Shown here one piece after another: positions 8,659-17,122 of a stretch of DNA of 64,000 bases. The position numbers and the translations under genes are program-made. This DNA is from Candidatus Abyssobacteria bacterium SURF_5 (lineage in GTDB: Bacteria; Abyssobacteria; SURF-5), in the NCBI GenBank assembly GCA_003598085.1, contig QZKU01000114.1:35758-99757 (forward strand), given 5' to 3'. A model generated the notes under the pieces. The model was not told the origin of the DNA. It did no database searches and saw only the letters and a list, made by a program, of their open reading frames with translations. Positions within the stretch are counted from its first letter, which is position 1. The number at the start of each line of letters is the position of its first letter.

Positions 8659-9543
8659 ATGAAAATGAAAAGAATCGGTCGGTACGAATCCCAAAGCAGA
8701 GAGTTCATGGTCTTGCTGGTTCTCTTCTCGGTCTTGCTTTTTACCCCGTCGGCGGACGCTGACTTTTCAAAACACATTGAATGGGAAATTGTTGAACGCC
8801 TTGAACTGGAGTATCCGCCGCTGGATGTGGCGGCATCGCCCGACGGCAAACGGCTCTGCATCCTCTTACCGGGCGAAATCCTTCTGTATTCCCTCGCCGC
8901 GCAAAAAATAGAGGAGCGCATTTCCGTCGATGAAGGATTCGACATGATCGAAATCACCCGCGATGAGCAGATAGCCCTATTCAGCACCTCAATAAGAAAA
9001 ATGAAATTAATTCGTCTGCAAGCAGTGTATGATTTTTCCGTCGAGGATCTCCCTCGTTTCGGGACGCCCGATGCTGCGGTCACTGTCGTGGTATTCAACG
9101 ATTACCAGTGCCCCTATTGCAAGAATGTCGGCGGTCTGCTCACCCAAATAATGGAAAAATTTCCGGGCCAGGTCAGCGTCGTCTACAAAAATTTCCCGCT
9201 CCAGATGCATAAAGCGGCTCGGCTGGCGGCAGCGGCCGCTCTCGCCGCCGAGCGCCAGCGGAAATTTCCGGAATTCCACGACAAGTTATTTGAAAACCAG
9301 CACCTCCTGAATGAAGCCAAGATCGAGGAAATAGCGCAGGGACTGGAACTGGATTTGGAAACATTTAAGGCCGACCTGAAAGATCCGGCTCTTCAAGAAA
9401 TTATCTCGAGGGACATCCGTGAAGGACAACTGGCCGATGTTCGGGGAACACCCACTGTCTTCGTCAATGGGAAACGTTTGGAACAGCGCAGTCTGGACGA
9501 ACTCAGCAAAATGATCGAAGCTGAACTGGAACCACACGATTAA
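8659..9543 (+). CDS. secreted DsbA-like thioredoxin-fold protein with an extra N-terminal domain
   Basis: 294 residues from the ATG at 8659, which follows AAGGAAAGGG; a longer frame from 8521 lacks such a site. A signal peptide (FMVLLVLFSVLLF, then a PSADA cleavage-like site) directs export. Residues about 30-125 form a non-thioredoxin region with a single beta-propeller-like stretch (LDVAASPDGKRLCILL). From about residue 132 a DsbA/DSBA-like thioredoxin domain follows, with the redox motif CPYC after VFNDYQ and the cis-Pro loop GTPTVFVNG. This arrangement is typical of DsbA/BdbD/ScsC-type disulfide oxidoreductases of the envelope. No DsbB or VKOR partner is adjacent. Confidence 0.85.
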   Translation: MKMKRIGRYESQSREFMVLLVLFSVLLFTPSADADFSKHIEWEIVERLELEYPPLDVAASPDGKRLCILLPGEILLYSLAAQKIEERISVDEGFDMIEITRDEQIALFSTSIRKMKLIRLQAVYDFSVEDLPRFGTPDAAVTVVVFNDYQCPYCKNVGGLLTQIMEKFPGQVSVVYKNFPLQMHKAARLAAAAALAAERQRKFPEFHDKLFENQHLLNEAKIEEIAQGLELDLETFKADLKDPALQEIISRDIREGQLADVRGTPTVFVNGKRLEQRSLDELSKMIEAELEPHD

Positions 9544-9611
9544 CGCTTTTTGGCAGTAGGAAAGATTTTCCCGCCCGCCCCACTCGGGCCGGTAAACAAG
9601 ACTCTGCGCCT

Positions 9612-9640
9612 TTGACTATTCCAACCCCTCATGGTATAAT
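9612..9640 (+). promoter_or_regulatory. sigma-70-type promoter for the PHP/lipoprotein/TPR genes
   Basis: TTGACT (9612-9617) and TATAAT (9635-9640) are separated by 17 bp, close to the bacterial consensus. The position, 29 bp before the ATG at 9669, also argues against starting the PHP gene at the TTG inside the -35 box. Confidence 0.75.
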
Positions 9641-9668
9641 CAGCGCAATAGCTTGGGTACAACAGACA

Positions 9669-10355
9669 ATGAAGCCACAAGAATTGCTGATCGACCTCCA
9701 CATGCACACATTCCTCAGCGATGGAGATCTGCTGCCTTCGGAACTTGTGCAGAGATGCATCGCCGCCGGCTATAGCGCTATGGCCATAACCGATCACGCT
9801 GATCAATCCAATCTGAAATTCCTGGTTGAATCGGCAAATAAAATAGCCGGCGAATTCAATTCCACCCTCGCTTCGCCTATTTGCATTGTGCCGGGAGTCG
9901 AACTGACTCACGTGCGCCCTTCCGCGATCCGGGACCTGATCGAGGAGGCTCGTATGCTGGGTGCGCGGCTTATCGTCGTTCACGGCGAAACTGTTGTCGA
10001 GCCGGTGCCCAAGGGAACGAATCGAGCGGCTATCGAGGGGGGAGCCGATATTCTGGCGCATCCAGGGTTGATCACCAGGGAAGAGGTCGAGCTTGCCCGC
10101 GACAAAGGAGTGGCGCTCGAGTTAACAACGCGAAAAATGCATGGGATGACAAACGGTCATGTGGCCGGCCTCGCGCGCGAGGCGGGAGCGATCCTTGTTG
10201 TTAATACAGATTCTCATTCGCCGGGGGATCTCATGACTCCGCATATGCGAGAACACGTAATCTTGGGTGCAGGATTGGATGCGGATTATCTGAAAAAGAC
10301 GGCCGAAAACTCTCGGCTGCTCGTTAACAGGCTTATGGGCAAAATCTTAGGCTAG
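9669..10355 (+). CDS. PHP-domain metal-dependent phosphoesterase
   Basis: 228 residues. PHP motifs are visible in order: DLHMHTFLSDGD near the N-terminus (two His plus Asp metal ligands), TDHADQ, an Glu in PGVELTH, a His in VVHGET, HPGLIT and, near the end, NTDSHSPGD. Together these give the full set of ligands for a trinuclear metal site. The family includes histidinol-phosphate phosphatases, polymerase-associated phosphatases and nucleoside bisphosphate phosphatases; the substrate is not resolvable. It appears to be first in a three-gene set with the lipoprotein and TPR genes. A second PHP protein occurs at 56116-56952. Confidence 0.85.
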   Translation: MKPQELLIDLHMHTFLSDGDLLPSELVQRCIAAGYSAMAITDHADQSNLKFLVESANKIAGEFNSTLASPICIVPGVELTHVRPSAIRDLIEEARMLGARLIVVHGETVVEPVPKGTNRAAIEGGADILAHPGLITREEVELARDKGVALELTTRKMHGMTNGHVAGLAREAGAILVVNTDSHSPGDLMTPHMREHVILGAGLDADYLKKTAENSRLLVNRLMGKILG

Positions 10356-10365
10356 GAGGCTGAAG

Positions 10366-10830
10366 ATGAGAATGAAAATGGCTGTGGCGATTTTTGCTCT
10401 TCTCGCCGTTGTCGCAATGGGCTGCGCAACAACGTCTCGCGCGCCTGAACCGGAAGCCGCCACCGAGCTTTCAACGGGGATCCCGCTGGCTCCCGATTTC
10501 CGCATCTCCGACATCCCTGTTCCGGCAGGATTCGAGATCGTGCGGGAAGGCACATTTGTTTTCCAGAACCCGCTCCTCGATGTCGGAAAAATCCGCTACG
10601 TCGGAAAACAGCCGCTTACATCCGTTGCACAATTCTATATCGACGAAATGCCGCGATATGGATGGAAACTGCTCAATATCGCCGAGCATGATACCATTAC
10701 CCTCTACTATGATAAGACGGACAAAACGGCAACTATCCTGATCAGCCCGAAAGGCAGCCGAAGCTCCTTTATCGATGCGTCTTTCTTCCCAAAATCCACG
10801 GAGGCGGCGCCTCCAGTCAGCCTGAGGTAA
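10366..10830 (+). CDS. small lipoprotein of unknown function
   Basis: 154 residues with a lipoprotein signal peptide: basic MRMKM, a hydrophobic core and the lipobox VAMGC with the acylated Cys at position 20. The mature part has a compact domain built on IPVPAGFEIV and then a region with FYIDEMPRYGWKLL, and ends with ISPKGSRSS. I do not recognise it as a characterised family. It starts 11 nt after the PHP gene with a GAGGCTGAAG site and is followed 4 nt later by the TPR gene, so all three are probably co-transcribed. Envelope location is inferred from the lipobox. Confidence 0.8.
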   Translation: MRMKMAVAIFALLAVVAMGCATTSRAPEPEAATELSTGIPLAPDFRISDIPVPAGFEIVREGTFVFQNPLLDVGKIRYVGKQPLTSVAQFYIDEMPRYGWKLLNIAEHDTITLYYDKTDKTATILISPKGSRSSFIDASFFPKSTEAAPPVSLR

Positions 10831-10833
10831 CGA

Positions 10834-11520
10834 ATGGCGGGGCCCAAAGTAACACGAAAAGACCTGAAAGAAGACAAAATATACACCACGATAGCGCGCG
10901 TTACTGACTTCATTGTGCGCCGTCGTCTCGAACTTGCCATCGGAATCTTCGCCCTTTTGGCCCTGTTCGCGTTGGGGTACTATCGACATATACGCGCAAA
11001 TCGCCTCGCTTCGGAGGCTTCACTCGCGCTCTATCGGGCCGAGGGGCTCAAAGATAATGAAAAAGAACAGGGGCTGCTGAACGTTTCTGAAGATTATGCG
11101 GGAACACCGGCTGCCGTGCTGGCGAAATACCAACGGGCGAATTTCCTGTATAACCAGAGAAAGTATGAGGAAGCCCGTAGGGAATTTTTCAATTTTGCCA
11201 AAAACCATCCCAACCATCCGGCCGCACCCGCGGCTTTGGAAGCGGCCGGTTATAGCCTCGAATCTCTCGGCCTATGGGCAGAAGCAATAAACGAATATGA
11301 GCGCGTAAAGAAAAAATATCCGTCCCACCCGGCGGCAACAAGAGCAAGGTACCGGCTGGGCCTGTGCCATGAACGAATGGGGAACGTGCAGGACGCAATA
11401 GAAGCATATGAGAGTGTTTCGGAATTGCTCCCCGACAGCCTCTGGGCCGACTATGCGCAAGAACGTCTTGCCTCGCTCGGCGTAAAGAAAACGCCGGAAC
11501 CCGACGCCACCCAAAGCTGA
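10834..11520 (+). CDS. membrane-anchored tetratricopeptide repeat protein (YfgM/YbgF-like)
   Basis: 228 residues. A charged N-terminus, one transmembrane helix (about 37-55, IGIFALLALFALGYY) and then four to five TPR-like helix pairs, for example YEEARREFFNFAKNHPNHPA and AEAINEYERVKKKYPSHPAA. Such single-pass TPR proteins (YfgM-like, tol_pal_YbgF-like) act as envelope chaperones or scaffolds. It follows the lipoprotein gene closely and ends facing the convergent glycosyltransferase gene. The specific partner is not evident. Confidence 0.8.
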   Translation: MAGPKVTRKDLKEDKIYTTIARVTDFIVRRRLELAIGIFALLALFALGYYRHIRANRLASEASLALYRAEGLKDNEKEQGLLNVSEDYAGTPAAVLAKYQRANFLYNQRKYEEARREFFNFAKNHPNHPAAPAALEAAGYSLESLGLWAEAINEYERVKKKYPSHPAATRARYRLGLCHERMGNVQDAIEAYESVSELLPDSLWADYAQERLASLGVKKTPEPDATQS

Positions 11521-11616
11521 ACTTAGTCCGCGCCTGACGCTGTCATACGGTTGCCAGCAAACAGCCGATAAAGACATGCGTCGGGCGTCTTCTCTTTTAC
11601 CCGTGCGCTTGCAGCT

Positions 11617-13071
11617 TCAGCCCCCCTCAGGTTCGACAATCCCTTTTCTCCCCTCCGTCGTGGCGGAGGATGACTGAAAGAGCGAGTTTCCCGCTCCCCG
11701 GGTTAAAACAATAATATCCACATTCTTTATTCCAGCCTCGATCGGCTCGTCGGAGAAATTCAGATATCGAAACCAGTCCAGCAGTGCATCCTTGGCGCTG
11801 ACCGTATAATAGATGTCCTTATAAACGAGGACAAGCCAGACCCGCCGCGGCTCATCTGTGTCACGACTCACTCCTGAAATGGGAATGATCTGCGCGTCAG
11901 GCCAGTAATAAAGGAGGGCGTCATTCAGGTCCGGACAAATAAGAACCTTATCACCCGGATGCATATGTGTCTGCAGATACTCGCTGCAGGCTTTCCAATC
12001 AGGTATAGGCGTCTGCAGCGGAATCATCAGCGCCGCCAGTGCGACGCCGGCGCCAATTACGTATCCGGTTTTCCCGAACTTGAGCAGCGCGTGCGCAACC
12101 GCTAACACAAAGGCCGGGAGCAGGTAGGTGAAGTGGTAGGGCTGAAAAAACTTCAATCCCGCCGCGTTCGACAAAATCGCTACCACGAGCATTGGTGTGG
12201 CGAGCACCAAAAGCAACAGCTTGTTCTGCCGTAATGGAAGCAGCCCGAACGCCGCAAGCGCGGTAAAACAAGCGGCGACGCCGAACATTATCGCCGAAAT
12301 ATGGGGTGAATACTTTTGCGAGAGCGGACTCATCGAATAAAGCAGTCGAACGAAATTCGAGAACGAGAGGATATCGGCGCCCCCGCTCGGGTTCACCATC
12401 CGTAGTTGATGAGTGGCTGCAATGTACGCGAAAGGCAGGAAGAGGATTGCTGCAGCGCCTTGGAAGATCAACCACTTGTTAAGCTGAGGCCGCCGGCTGC
12501 GAAAATCGATTAAAAGGTATAACAACTGGCACATCGCAAAAAATATGGCGTAATAATGTAGGAAAAAAGCCCCAAGGATCGCGGCAGAATTTAACAGATG
12601 ACTTCGGGTCCTGTTGTCCCGAATGATTTCCAGAAAAGAAACCAGAGACATCAGAAATAACAGCGTCATGAGTGCATACGGGCGAATTGAGTTTGCGGCT
12701 TGCACGTTCAATCGTGTGACGGCAAACAGAAGAGCGGCAAGAGCGCCCGTATTGGCATCAAATAAGCTCCTGCCCGCCTTATACACGAGCAGAATAGACA
12801 CCAGCGAAAAGATCAACGAAGGAAACCGGAGAAAAATCTCGCTCTTTCCCGCCGCTTTCTGCCAGTAGCGCATGAAAAGATAGAAGCCCGGCGGGTGCAT
12901 GTCGTCGATTTTCAGCAGTTGAATCGGAGTCCGTGAGGCGGCATATATGAGGTTGTGGCTCTCATTGTAATTGAGGCTGTTTCCGGAATAGCGAGAGAAA
13001 AGGTAGATTGTGCAAACGGCTGCGGCGCTCAGAAATAGGAGCGGAAGGAGGGAAGCCTTTTTTTCATCCAT
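11617..13071 (-). CDS. GT39-like polytopic membrane glycosyltransferase
   Basis: 484 residues with about 10-12 hydrophobic helices and a soluble C-terminal part of about 110 residues, the layout of PMT/ArnT-type (GT-C) glycosyltransferases that use polyprenyl-phosphate sugars. The first periplasmic loop has LNYNESHNL, where the family usually shows an acidic DE pair; here the first position is Asn. The segment MHPPGFYLFMRYW also fits the family. It follows coaBC by 24 nt on the same strand and so is likely the last gene of that operon. The acceptor is unknown. Confidence 0.75.
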   Translation of the reverse strand: MDEKKASLLPLLFLSAAAVCTIYLFSRYSGNSLNYNESHNLIYAASRTPIQLLKIDDMHPPGFYLFMRYWQKAAGKSEIFLRFPSLIFSLVSILLVYKAGRSLFDANTGALAALLFAVTRLNVQAANSIRPYALMTLLFLMSLVSFLEIIRDNRTRSHLLNSAAILGAFFLHYYAIFFAMCQLLYLLIDFRSRRPQLNKWLIFQGAAAILFLPFAYIAATHQLRMVNPSGGADILSFSNFVRLLYSMSPLSQKYSPHISAIMFGVAACFTALAAFGLLPLRQNKLLLLVLATPMLVVAILSNAAGLKFFQPYHFTYLLPAFVLAVAHALLKFGKTGYVIGAGVALAALMIPLQTPIPDWKACSEYLQTHMHPGDKVLICPDLNDALLYYWPDAQIIPISGVSRDTDEPRRVWLVLVYKDIYYTVSAKDALLDWFRYLNFSDEPIEAGIKNVDIIVLTRGAGNSLFQSSSATTEGRKGIVEPEGG

Positions 13072-13095
13072 AATACGGTAAGAGCTGTGTGGCCC

Positions 13096-14292
13096 TTAGA
13101 GGAGCAAGCGAACTCTATCAAGAATCTTGTGTGCGGTTTCAAGTTTCGACAGCTTCGGCAGTTGTTCGGTTGCGCCGTTCGAGTCCAGAATGGTGACGAT
13201 GTTCGTGTCCGTTGCGAAACCTGCTCCCGGCTGGGTGACGTCGTTGCACACAATCAAATCCAAATTCTTTCTTTTCAATTTCTCCTTCGAGTTCTGTATC
13301 AGGTCGCGGGTCTCGACTGAAAAGCCCACCAGCACTTGCCCGCTCTTTCTCCTTCCCAAGTCCGCGATAATATCTGTAGTTGGTTTCAAGCTTATCGTCA
13401 TCGCTTCATCCGTTTTCTTGATCTTCTGATCAACAAAACGCTCGGGAGTATAATCCGAAACGGCCGCAGCCCCAATGATGACGCGGCAGCCGGCGCTCTT
13501 CTGTTTCACCGCTCGAGCCATCTCCTTCGCCGTTGTCACGTTCACCACCTCCACGCCCGCCGGCGCCGTCAAATTAGTCGGCCCCGAAACCAGGACAACT
13601 TCGGCTCCGCGTTCCTGCGCGGCCTGCGCGAGAGCGTACCCCATTTTGCCGGTTGACGGATTGGTAATATAGCGGACGGGATCGATCGGCTCGTGTGTGG
13701 GACCTGCGGTAATAAGTACCTTGATCTTCTCAAAATCGCCGGGCTTGCCAAGCAGCGACAGGGCGCGTTCGATGATCGTCTCCACCCCCGCGAGCCGGCC
13801 CTTGCCCGTATCGCCGCACGCAAGCGCCCCTTCTTCCGGCTCCACAATGTGGAATCCCCGCGCCCGCAGCCGGCCGAGATTTTCCTGGACGACGCTGTTT
13901 GCGTACATCTCACAGTTCATCGCGGGACATACCACGATCGGCGCTCGAGTAGCCAGGACAAATGTCGTAAGGAAGTCATCGGCTATTCCGCCGGCAATCT
14001 TCCCGATAACATTCGCCGTGGCCGGCGCGATAATCCCCAAAGAAGCCCGATGCGCGACCGCAATGTGCTCGATCTCCCATTCCTCGATCGGAGAAAACAG
14101 GCTCGTTATCACCGGGCGATGCGTGAGCGATTGAAACGTGAGAGGCGTGACGAATTGCTGGGCCGCCGCCGTCATGATAACCGTCACCTCCGCCCCCGCC
14201 TGGCTAAACTTGCTCGCAAGATCACAGGCTTTATATGCGGCAATGCCGCCGCATACGCCCAGCACGATGGACTTGCTATCCAGCCTCTTCAT
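13096..14292 (-). CDS. coaBC: bifunctional phosphopantothenoylcysteine decarboxylase / phosphopantothenate-cysteine ligase
   Basis: 398 residues; makes 4'-phosphopantetheine for coenzyme A in two steps. The CoaC half (about 1-185) has GVCGGIAAYKA, the catalytic-region HIAVAHRA, the flavin-loop APATANVIGK and the PAMNCEMY substrate clamp. The CoaB half has TAGPTHEPIDPVRY, NPSTGKMGYALA and a C-terminal nucleotide-binding region. The start at 14292 is within the end of rpoZ, a 17-bp overlap; an earlier in-frame codon at 14316 is possible. The order gmk-rpoZ-coaBC is widely conserved. Confidence 0.96.
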   Translation of the reverse strand: MKRLDSKSIVLGVCGGIAAYKACDLASKFSQAGAEVTVIMTAAAQQFVTPLTFQSLTHRPVITSLFSPIEEWEIEHIAVAHRASLGIIAPATANVIGKIAGGIADDFLTTFVLATRAPIVVCPAMNCEMYANSVVQENLGRLRARGFHIVEPEEGALACGDTGKGRLAGVETIIERALSLLGKPGDFEKIKVLITAGPTHEPIDPVRYITNPSTGKMGYALAQAAQERGAEVVLVSGPTNLTAPAGVEVVNVTTAKEMARAVKQKSAGCRVIIGAAAVSDYTPERFVDQKIKKTDEAMTISLKPTTDIIADLGRRKSGQVLVGFSVETRDLIQNSKEKLKRKNLDLIVCNDVTQPGAGFATDTNIVTILDSNGATEQLPKLSKLETAHKILDRVRLLL

Positions 14293-14494
14293 CGGGTTTG
14301 GCCTTCTTATCGGCAATCCACACTTTCCCTTCGGCTATCTCCTGAAGCGCTATCGTGGAATTCTTCTTTGAAGCCGGCTTCACAAGTGGCGGCATGCCAT
14401 TGTTCAGTTGATGCATCCGCTGAAACGCCATCTCCAGAAGTCGATACTGGCCTCCACAGGCTTGCAAAAGTTTCTCCGATGAAATTTTGAACAT
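14276..14494 (-). CDS. rpoZ: RNA polymerase omega subunit
   Basis: 72 residues, the usual size for omega. The pattern 'helix with LLEMAFQRMHQL, then KKNSTIALQEIAEGKV' matches the RpoZ core, in which a conserved ALQEIAEGKI-like helix contacts the beta-prime C-terminus. GGGAGGAACG precedes the ATG. It sits between gmk and coaBC, its standard neighbours. The protein helps assemble and stabilise core RNA polymerase. Confidence 0.92.
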   Translation of the reverse strand: MFKISSEKLLQACGGQYRLLEMAFQRMHQLNNGMPPLVKPASKKNSTIALQEIAEGKVWIADKKAKPDEEAG

Positions 14495-14533
14495 TCGTTC
14501 CTCCCGGACTACAACAAAATTTGATCCACATTG

Positions 14534-15166
14534 TTAGAGAATCCTGTTCAACCGATGACGCTCGCTGAGAACAATGGACTTCAATACGCTCACGGCGCTG
14601 CTCATATCATCATTGACCACCAGATAATCATACAGCCTGTAGCGGCTGAGTTCGGTCAAAGCGTTTTGAAGACGCACGCTGATATCGTCGGCGGAGTCGG
14701 AACTGCGAGTCCGCAGCCTCCGCTCGAGTTCAGCCAGCGACGGCGGAAGAAGGAAAATCAGCACCGCCTCCCGAAGAGTTTCCTTCACCGATTGGGCGCC
14801 CTGCACGTCGATGTCAAGAACAGTGTCCTTACCCTGCTCGATCCTCGTCGCAACCGGCTCGCGAGGAGTGCCGTACAGATGTCCGTAAACTTCGGCCCAC
14901 TCAAGCAGACCACCGCTCCTCATCTCCTCCTGAAATCGCTCCCGTGATATGAAATGGTAATCACGCCCGTCCTGCTCATCCCTTCTTGGCGATCGCGTCG
15001 TAACCGAGACAGACAGGCTGAGATCCGGTATTTCCCGAAGCAACTGCCTGCAAAGAGTAGTCTTCCCGGTTCCCGACGGGGCCGAAATTACCACCGCCAG
15101 TCCGCGTCTGCGATGCAGGGCCCGGACAAGCTCATCGGGTTCAACATCTTTTCTCGATGAAAACAC
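14534..15166 (-). CDS. gmk: guanylate kinase
   Basis: About 210 residues; phosphorylates GMP to GDP with ATP. The P-loop SAPSGTGKTT, the GMP-binding VTTRSPR and DYHFIS, LEWAEVYGHLYGTP and DIDVQGA are all present, giving a complete enzyme. The likely start is a GTG at 15166, 4 nt after the remA stop; the frame stays open to 15217, which would overlap remA. The N-terminal 15-20 residues before the P-loop strand are longer than in the E. coli enzyme. Confidence 0.95.
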   Translation of the reverse strand: MFSSRKDVEPDELVRALHRRRGLAVVISAPSGTGKTTLCRQLLREIPDLSLSVSVTTRSPRRDEQDGRDYHFISRERFQEEMRSGGLLEWAEVYGHLYGTPREPVATRIEQGKDTVLDIDVQGAQSVKETLREAVLIFLLPPSLAELERRLRTRSSDSADDISVRLQNALTELSRYRLYDYLVVNDDMSSAVSVLKSIVLSERHRLNRIL

Positions 15167-15170
15167 CTGA

Positions 15171-15419
15171 TTATGTGGCACTGCTTTCTTTGATCCTCTG
15201 AATAATAGTTTCAGCATTAATGCCGCACAAAATCACATGATTGCTTGTCGTAATGATAAGGGCCCGCGTCTTGTGTCCCTGGGTGGCATCGATCAACCTG
15301 TTCTCGTTCCGAGCCGCATCACGCAGGCGAACCGACGGTTTCGAGTCGGGCAATATGACGGCCACCACCTTCTCAACCATGACCGCGCCGCCGAACCCGA
15401 TGTTTATTATCGCTGACAT
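15171..15419 (-). CDS. remA: DUF370/RemA-family protein
   Basis: 82 residues. INIGFGGAVMVEKVVAV, DSKPSVRLRDAARNENRLIDATQG (in two parts) and the RALIITTSNHVIL strand are diagnostic of the RemA/DUF370 family. In Bacillus subtilis RemA is a DNA-binding regulator of biofilm matrix and osmoprotection genes. Outside Firmicutes the role is unproven, but the gene is fixed between yicC and gmk, as here. The start at 15419 is preferred to one five codons earlier because it matches the family N-terminus. Confidence 0.92.
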   Translation of the reverse strand: MSAIINIGFGGAVMVEKVVAVILPDSKPSVRLRDAARNENRLIDATQGHKTRALIITTSNHVILCGINAETIIQRIKESSAT

Positions 15420-15437
15420 GGCCGAAGTTTTCAAAAG

Positions 15438-16322
15438 TTACTCGACATTCTGGACCTGCTCGCGCATCTTCTCCAGAAGCCCCTTTACTTCCACAACATC
15501 ATGCGAAATAGCGGCATCGCGGGCTTTCGAGCCGATAGTTGTAATCTCCCGGAACATCTCCTGCAGAAGGAAATCCAGCCGCCTCCCCACATTGCCATGC
15601 TGCTGTCCTATCGCATGAAACTGCTCAATATGGCTTGCGAGCCTCACGAGTTCTTCGGAAATATCGGCTTTCTCACCGAAGAGACCCACCTCCGCCAGCA
15701 GCCGCTGCTCGTCCAGTGCGGCGCCCTCCGGCAACAGGCTGTCAATGCGCTCCTTCAGCCGCTGGCGATAATCGTCCACAACGCCAGGCGCGCGCGATGA
15801 TATCTGCTTGATGAAAGTGTTGATGTGATCTATTCTGCCGCAGAGGTCCGCCCAGATTGCCGATCCCTCCTGCTCGCGCATCCGGGTCAACTGCTCAATC
15901 GCAACCGTCAGAGCCTTCTTGGCCGCTCCGAGAAGTTTCTCGAGGTCTTCCGCGGCCGGGCGTTTTGGATTCCACAACGTGCTCAAGCGGAGGATGGACG
16001 TGAGGCTCAGGTCGTCCCTGAGATCGGATTCCAGGGAAAAAGCGCGCACTTGATCAAGGTACTGCTGGGCAAGATGCCGATTGAATTCGACCTCGGTCGC
16101 CTCGGATAATGCGCCTTCCGAAGTAAGAGAAATATTGATTCTCCCCCTCTCAAAGAACCCTTGCACAAATTTTCTGAGTTCATGCTCGAAAGAAAGAAAG
16201 ACAGATGACAGCTTGAGGTTCAGATCCAGATACCGATGGTTAAGCGAAGACACCTCAGCCCATACCGACAATCCGTCGGTTTCGGCAGCGCCTTGTCCAA
16301 ATCCCGTCATGCTCCGAATCAT
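15438..16322 (-). CDS. yicC: YicC-family endoribonuclease
   Basis: 294 residues, the family length. The hallmark N-terminus MIRSMTGFG, the central NHRYLDLNLKLS and the C-terminal DFLLQEMFREITTIGSKA and KGLLEKMREQVQNVE are all present. YicC proteins are hexameric endoribonucleases reported to act on structured RNA and small regulatory RNAs. The start at 16322 follows GTGAGGAACG. It is the first gene of the yicC-remA-gmk-rpoZ-coaBC operon and is preceded by a strong promoter. Confidence 0.94.
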   Translation of the reverse strand: MIRSMTGFGQGAAETDGLSVWAEVSSLNHRYLDLNLKLSSVFLSFEHELRKFVQGFFERGRINISLTSEGALSEATEVEFNRHLAQQYLDQVRAFSLESDLRDDLSLTSILRLSTLWNPKRPAAEDLEKLLGAAKKALTVAIEQLTRMREQEGSAIWADLCGRIDHINTFIKQISSRAPGVVDDYRQRLKERIDSLLPEGAALDEQRLLAEVGLFGEKADISEELVRLASHIEQFHAIGQQHGNVGRRLDFLLQEMFREITTIGSKARDAAISHDVVEVKGLLEKMREQVQNVE

Positions 16323-16363
16323 TCGTTCCTCACCTGAACATTCCACTTGAAGGGGATTAAAAA

Positions 16364-16392
16364 ATTATAGCCCTGACGCCTGGATTTGTCAA
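16364..16392 (-). promoter_or_regulatory. strong sigma-70 promoter of the yicC operon
   Basis: On the minus strand TTGACA (16387-16392) and TATAAT (16364-16369) are both exact consensus hexamers with a 17-bp spacer. The -10 box lies about 40 bp before the yicC ATG. Confidence 0.9.
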
Positions 16393-16525
16393 ATGAAAGA
16401 GGATTCTGGAGGATGATCTAAGTTGCTAAATCGTCAGCGGTTAGAGAAGCAGCCTTCGCCCTGCGCATGCGCTTCACTGCCGGATCGCCGGTCGGTTCCG
16501 CTCTGCCGGCCCCGGTTAGGGGATA

Positions 16526-17107
16526 CTAATTGGTGGTCGTGCGGAAGAACTTGTCAAAGTAATGCTTCTTGTCGATGAGATTCAAATCGATCTTCACGAA
16601 ATCCTTGACCTCATCGGCGGAAATCTCGGGTGCATCCATTTGTTTGATGGATGGCACGGGGCGGGCCGAGGCTATCTCCTTGGCCGGTTGTGGTTTCTCA
16701 GTCATGCGTTTCCTCCTCCGACGGCGACTCTCCACCATCTCGATATCAACATTCACATTGACCATCCGATCAATGTGTCCAAAAACATTTTCCGCAAACT
16801 TGCCGGCAAAGCACTGAACGGTATTGACAATATGCTTCCGCTTCTGTGCGTCCGTGCCTTCAGTCATTATCTGCTGGTCAAGCTCAAGGATGTTCCCTGC
16901 GACGTACACGTTGTGCTGGCCGCACTCGTAACATTTGAACAGCAGCACTATATTGAGTTGCTCGATCAAGAGAGTGTAAACAGATTCACACGCCGAACAC
17001 TTCATGTTTATGAACGACAGCATTCGCTGAACGACCCCCTTTTTGTGAAGATGATAAATTTCCTTTATATTTTGACTCACCAGGAATAAGTTATCTGTAA
17101 GCCGCAT
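16526..17107 (-). CDS. uncharacterised protein with a CxxC...CxxC zinc ribbon
   Basis: 193 residues from 17107. Two Cys pairs (CSAC near residue 37 and CYEC near residue 59) flanking a hydrophobic beta-like stretch suggest a zinc ribbon. A helical middle with KRKHIVNTVQCF follows, then a highly basic stretch (SRRRRRKR) and a low-complexity Pro/Ala/Glu linker. The C-terminus DLNLIDKKHYFDKFF may be a short interaction motif. I do not recognise the family; a nucleic-acid-binding role is suggested only by the ribbon and basic patch. It sits 15 nt after the lipid kinase gene on the same strand. Confidence 0.6.
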   Translation of the reverse strand: MRLTDNLFLVSQNIKEIYHLHKKGVVQRMLSFINMKCSACESVYTLLIEQLNIVLLFKCYECGQHNVYVAGNILELDQQIMTEGTDAQKRKHIVNTVQCFAGKFAENVFGHIDRMVNVNVDIEMVESRRRRRKRMTEKPQPAKEIASARPVPSIKQMDAPEISADEVKDFVKIDLNLIDKKHYFDKFFRTTTN

Positions 17108-17122
17108 TACGTAGCGCAGTTC

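Noticed and set aside
9612-9668. TTG start for the PHP protein
   Set aside because: The codon lies inside the -35 box of a consensus promoter; the ATG at 9669 gives the expected N-terminus.
11521-11616. Terminator between two convergent genes
   Set aside because: CGCCTGACGC and GCGTCGGGCG can pair with one mismatch, but the loop is about 40 nt and there is no clear U-run on the proper side.
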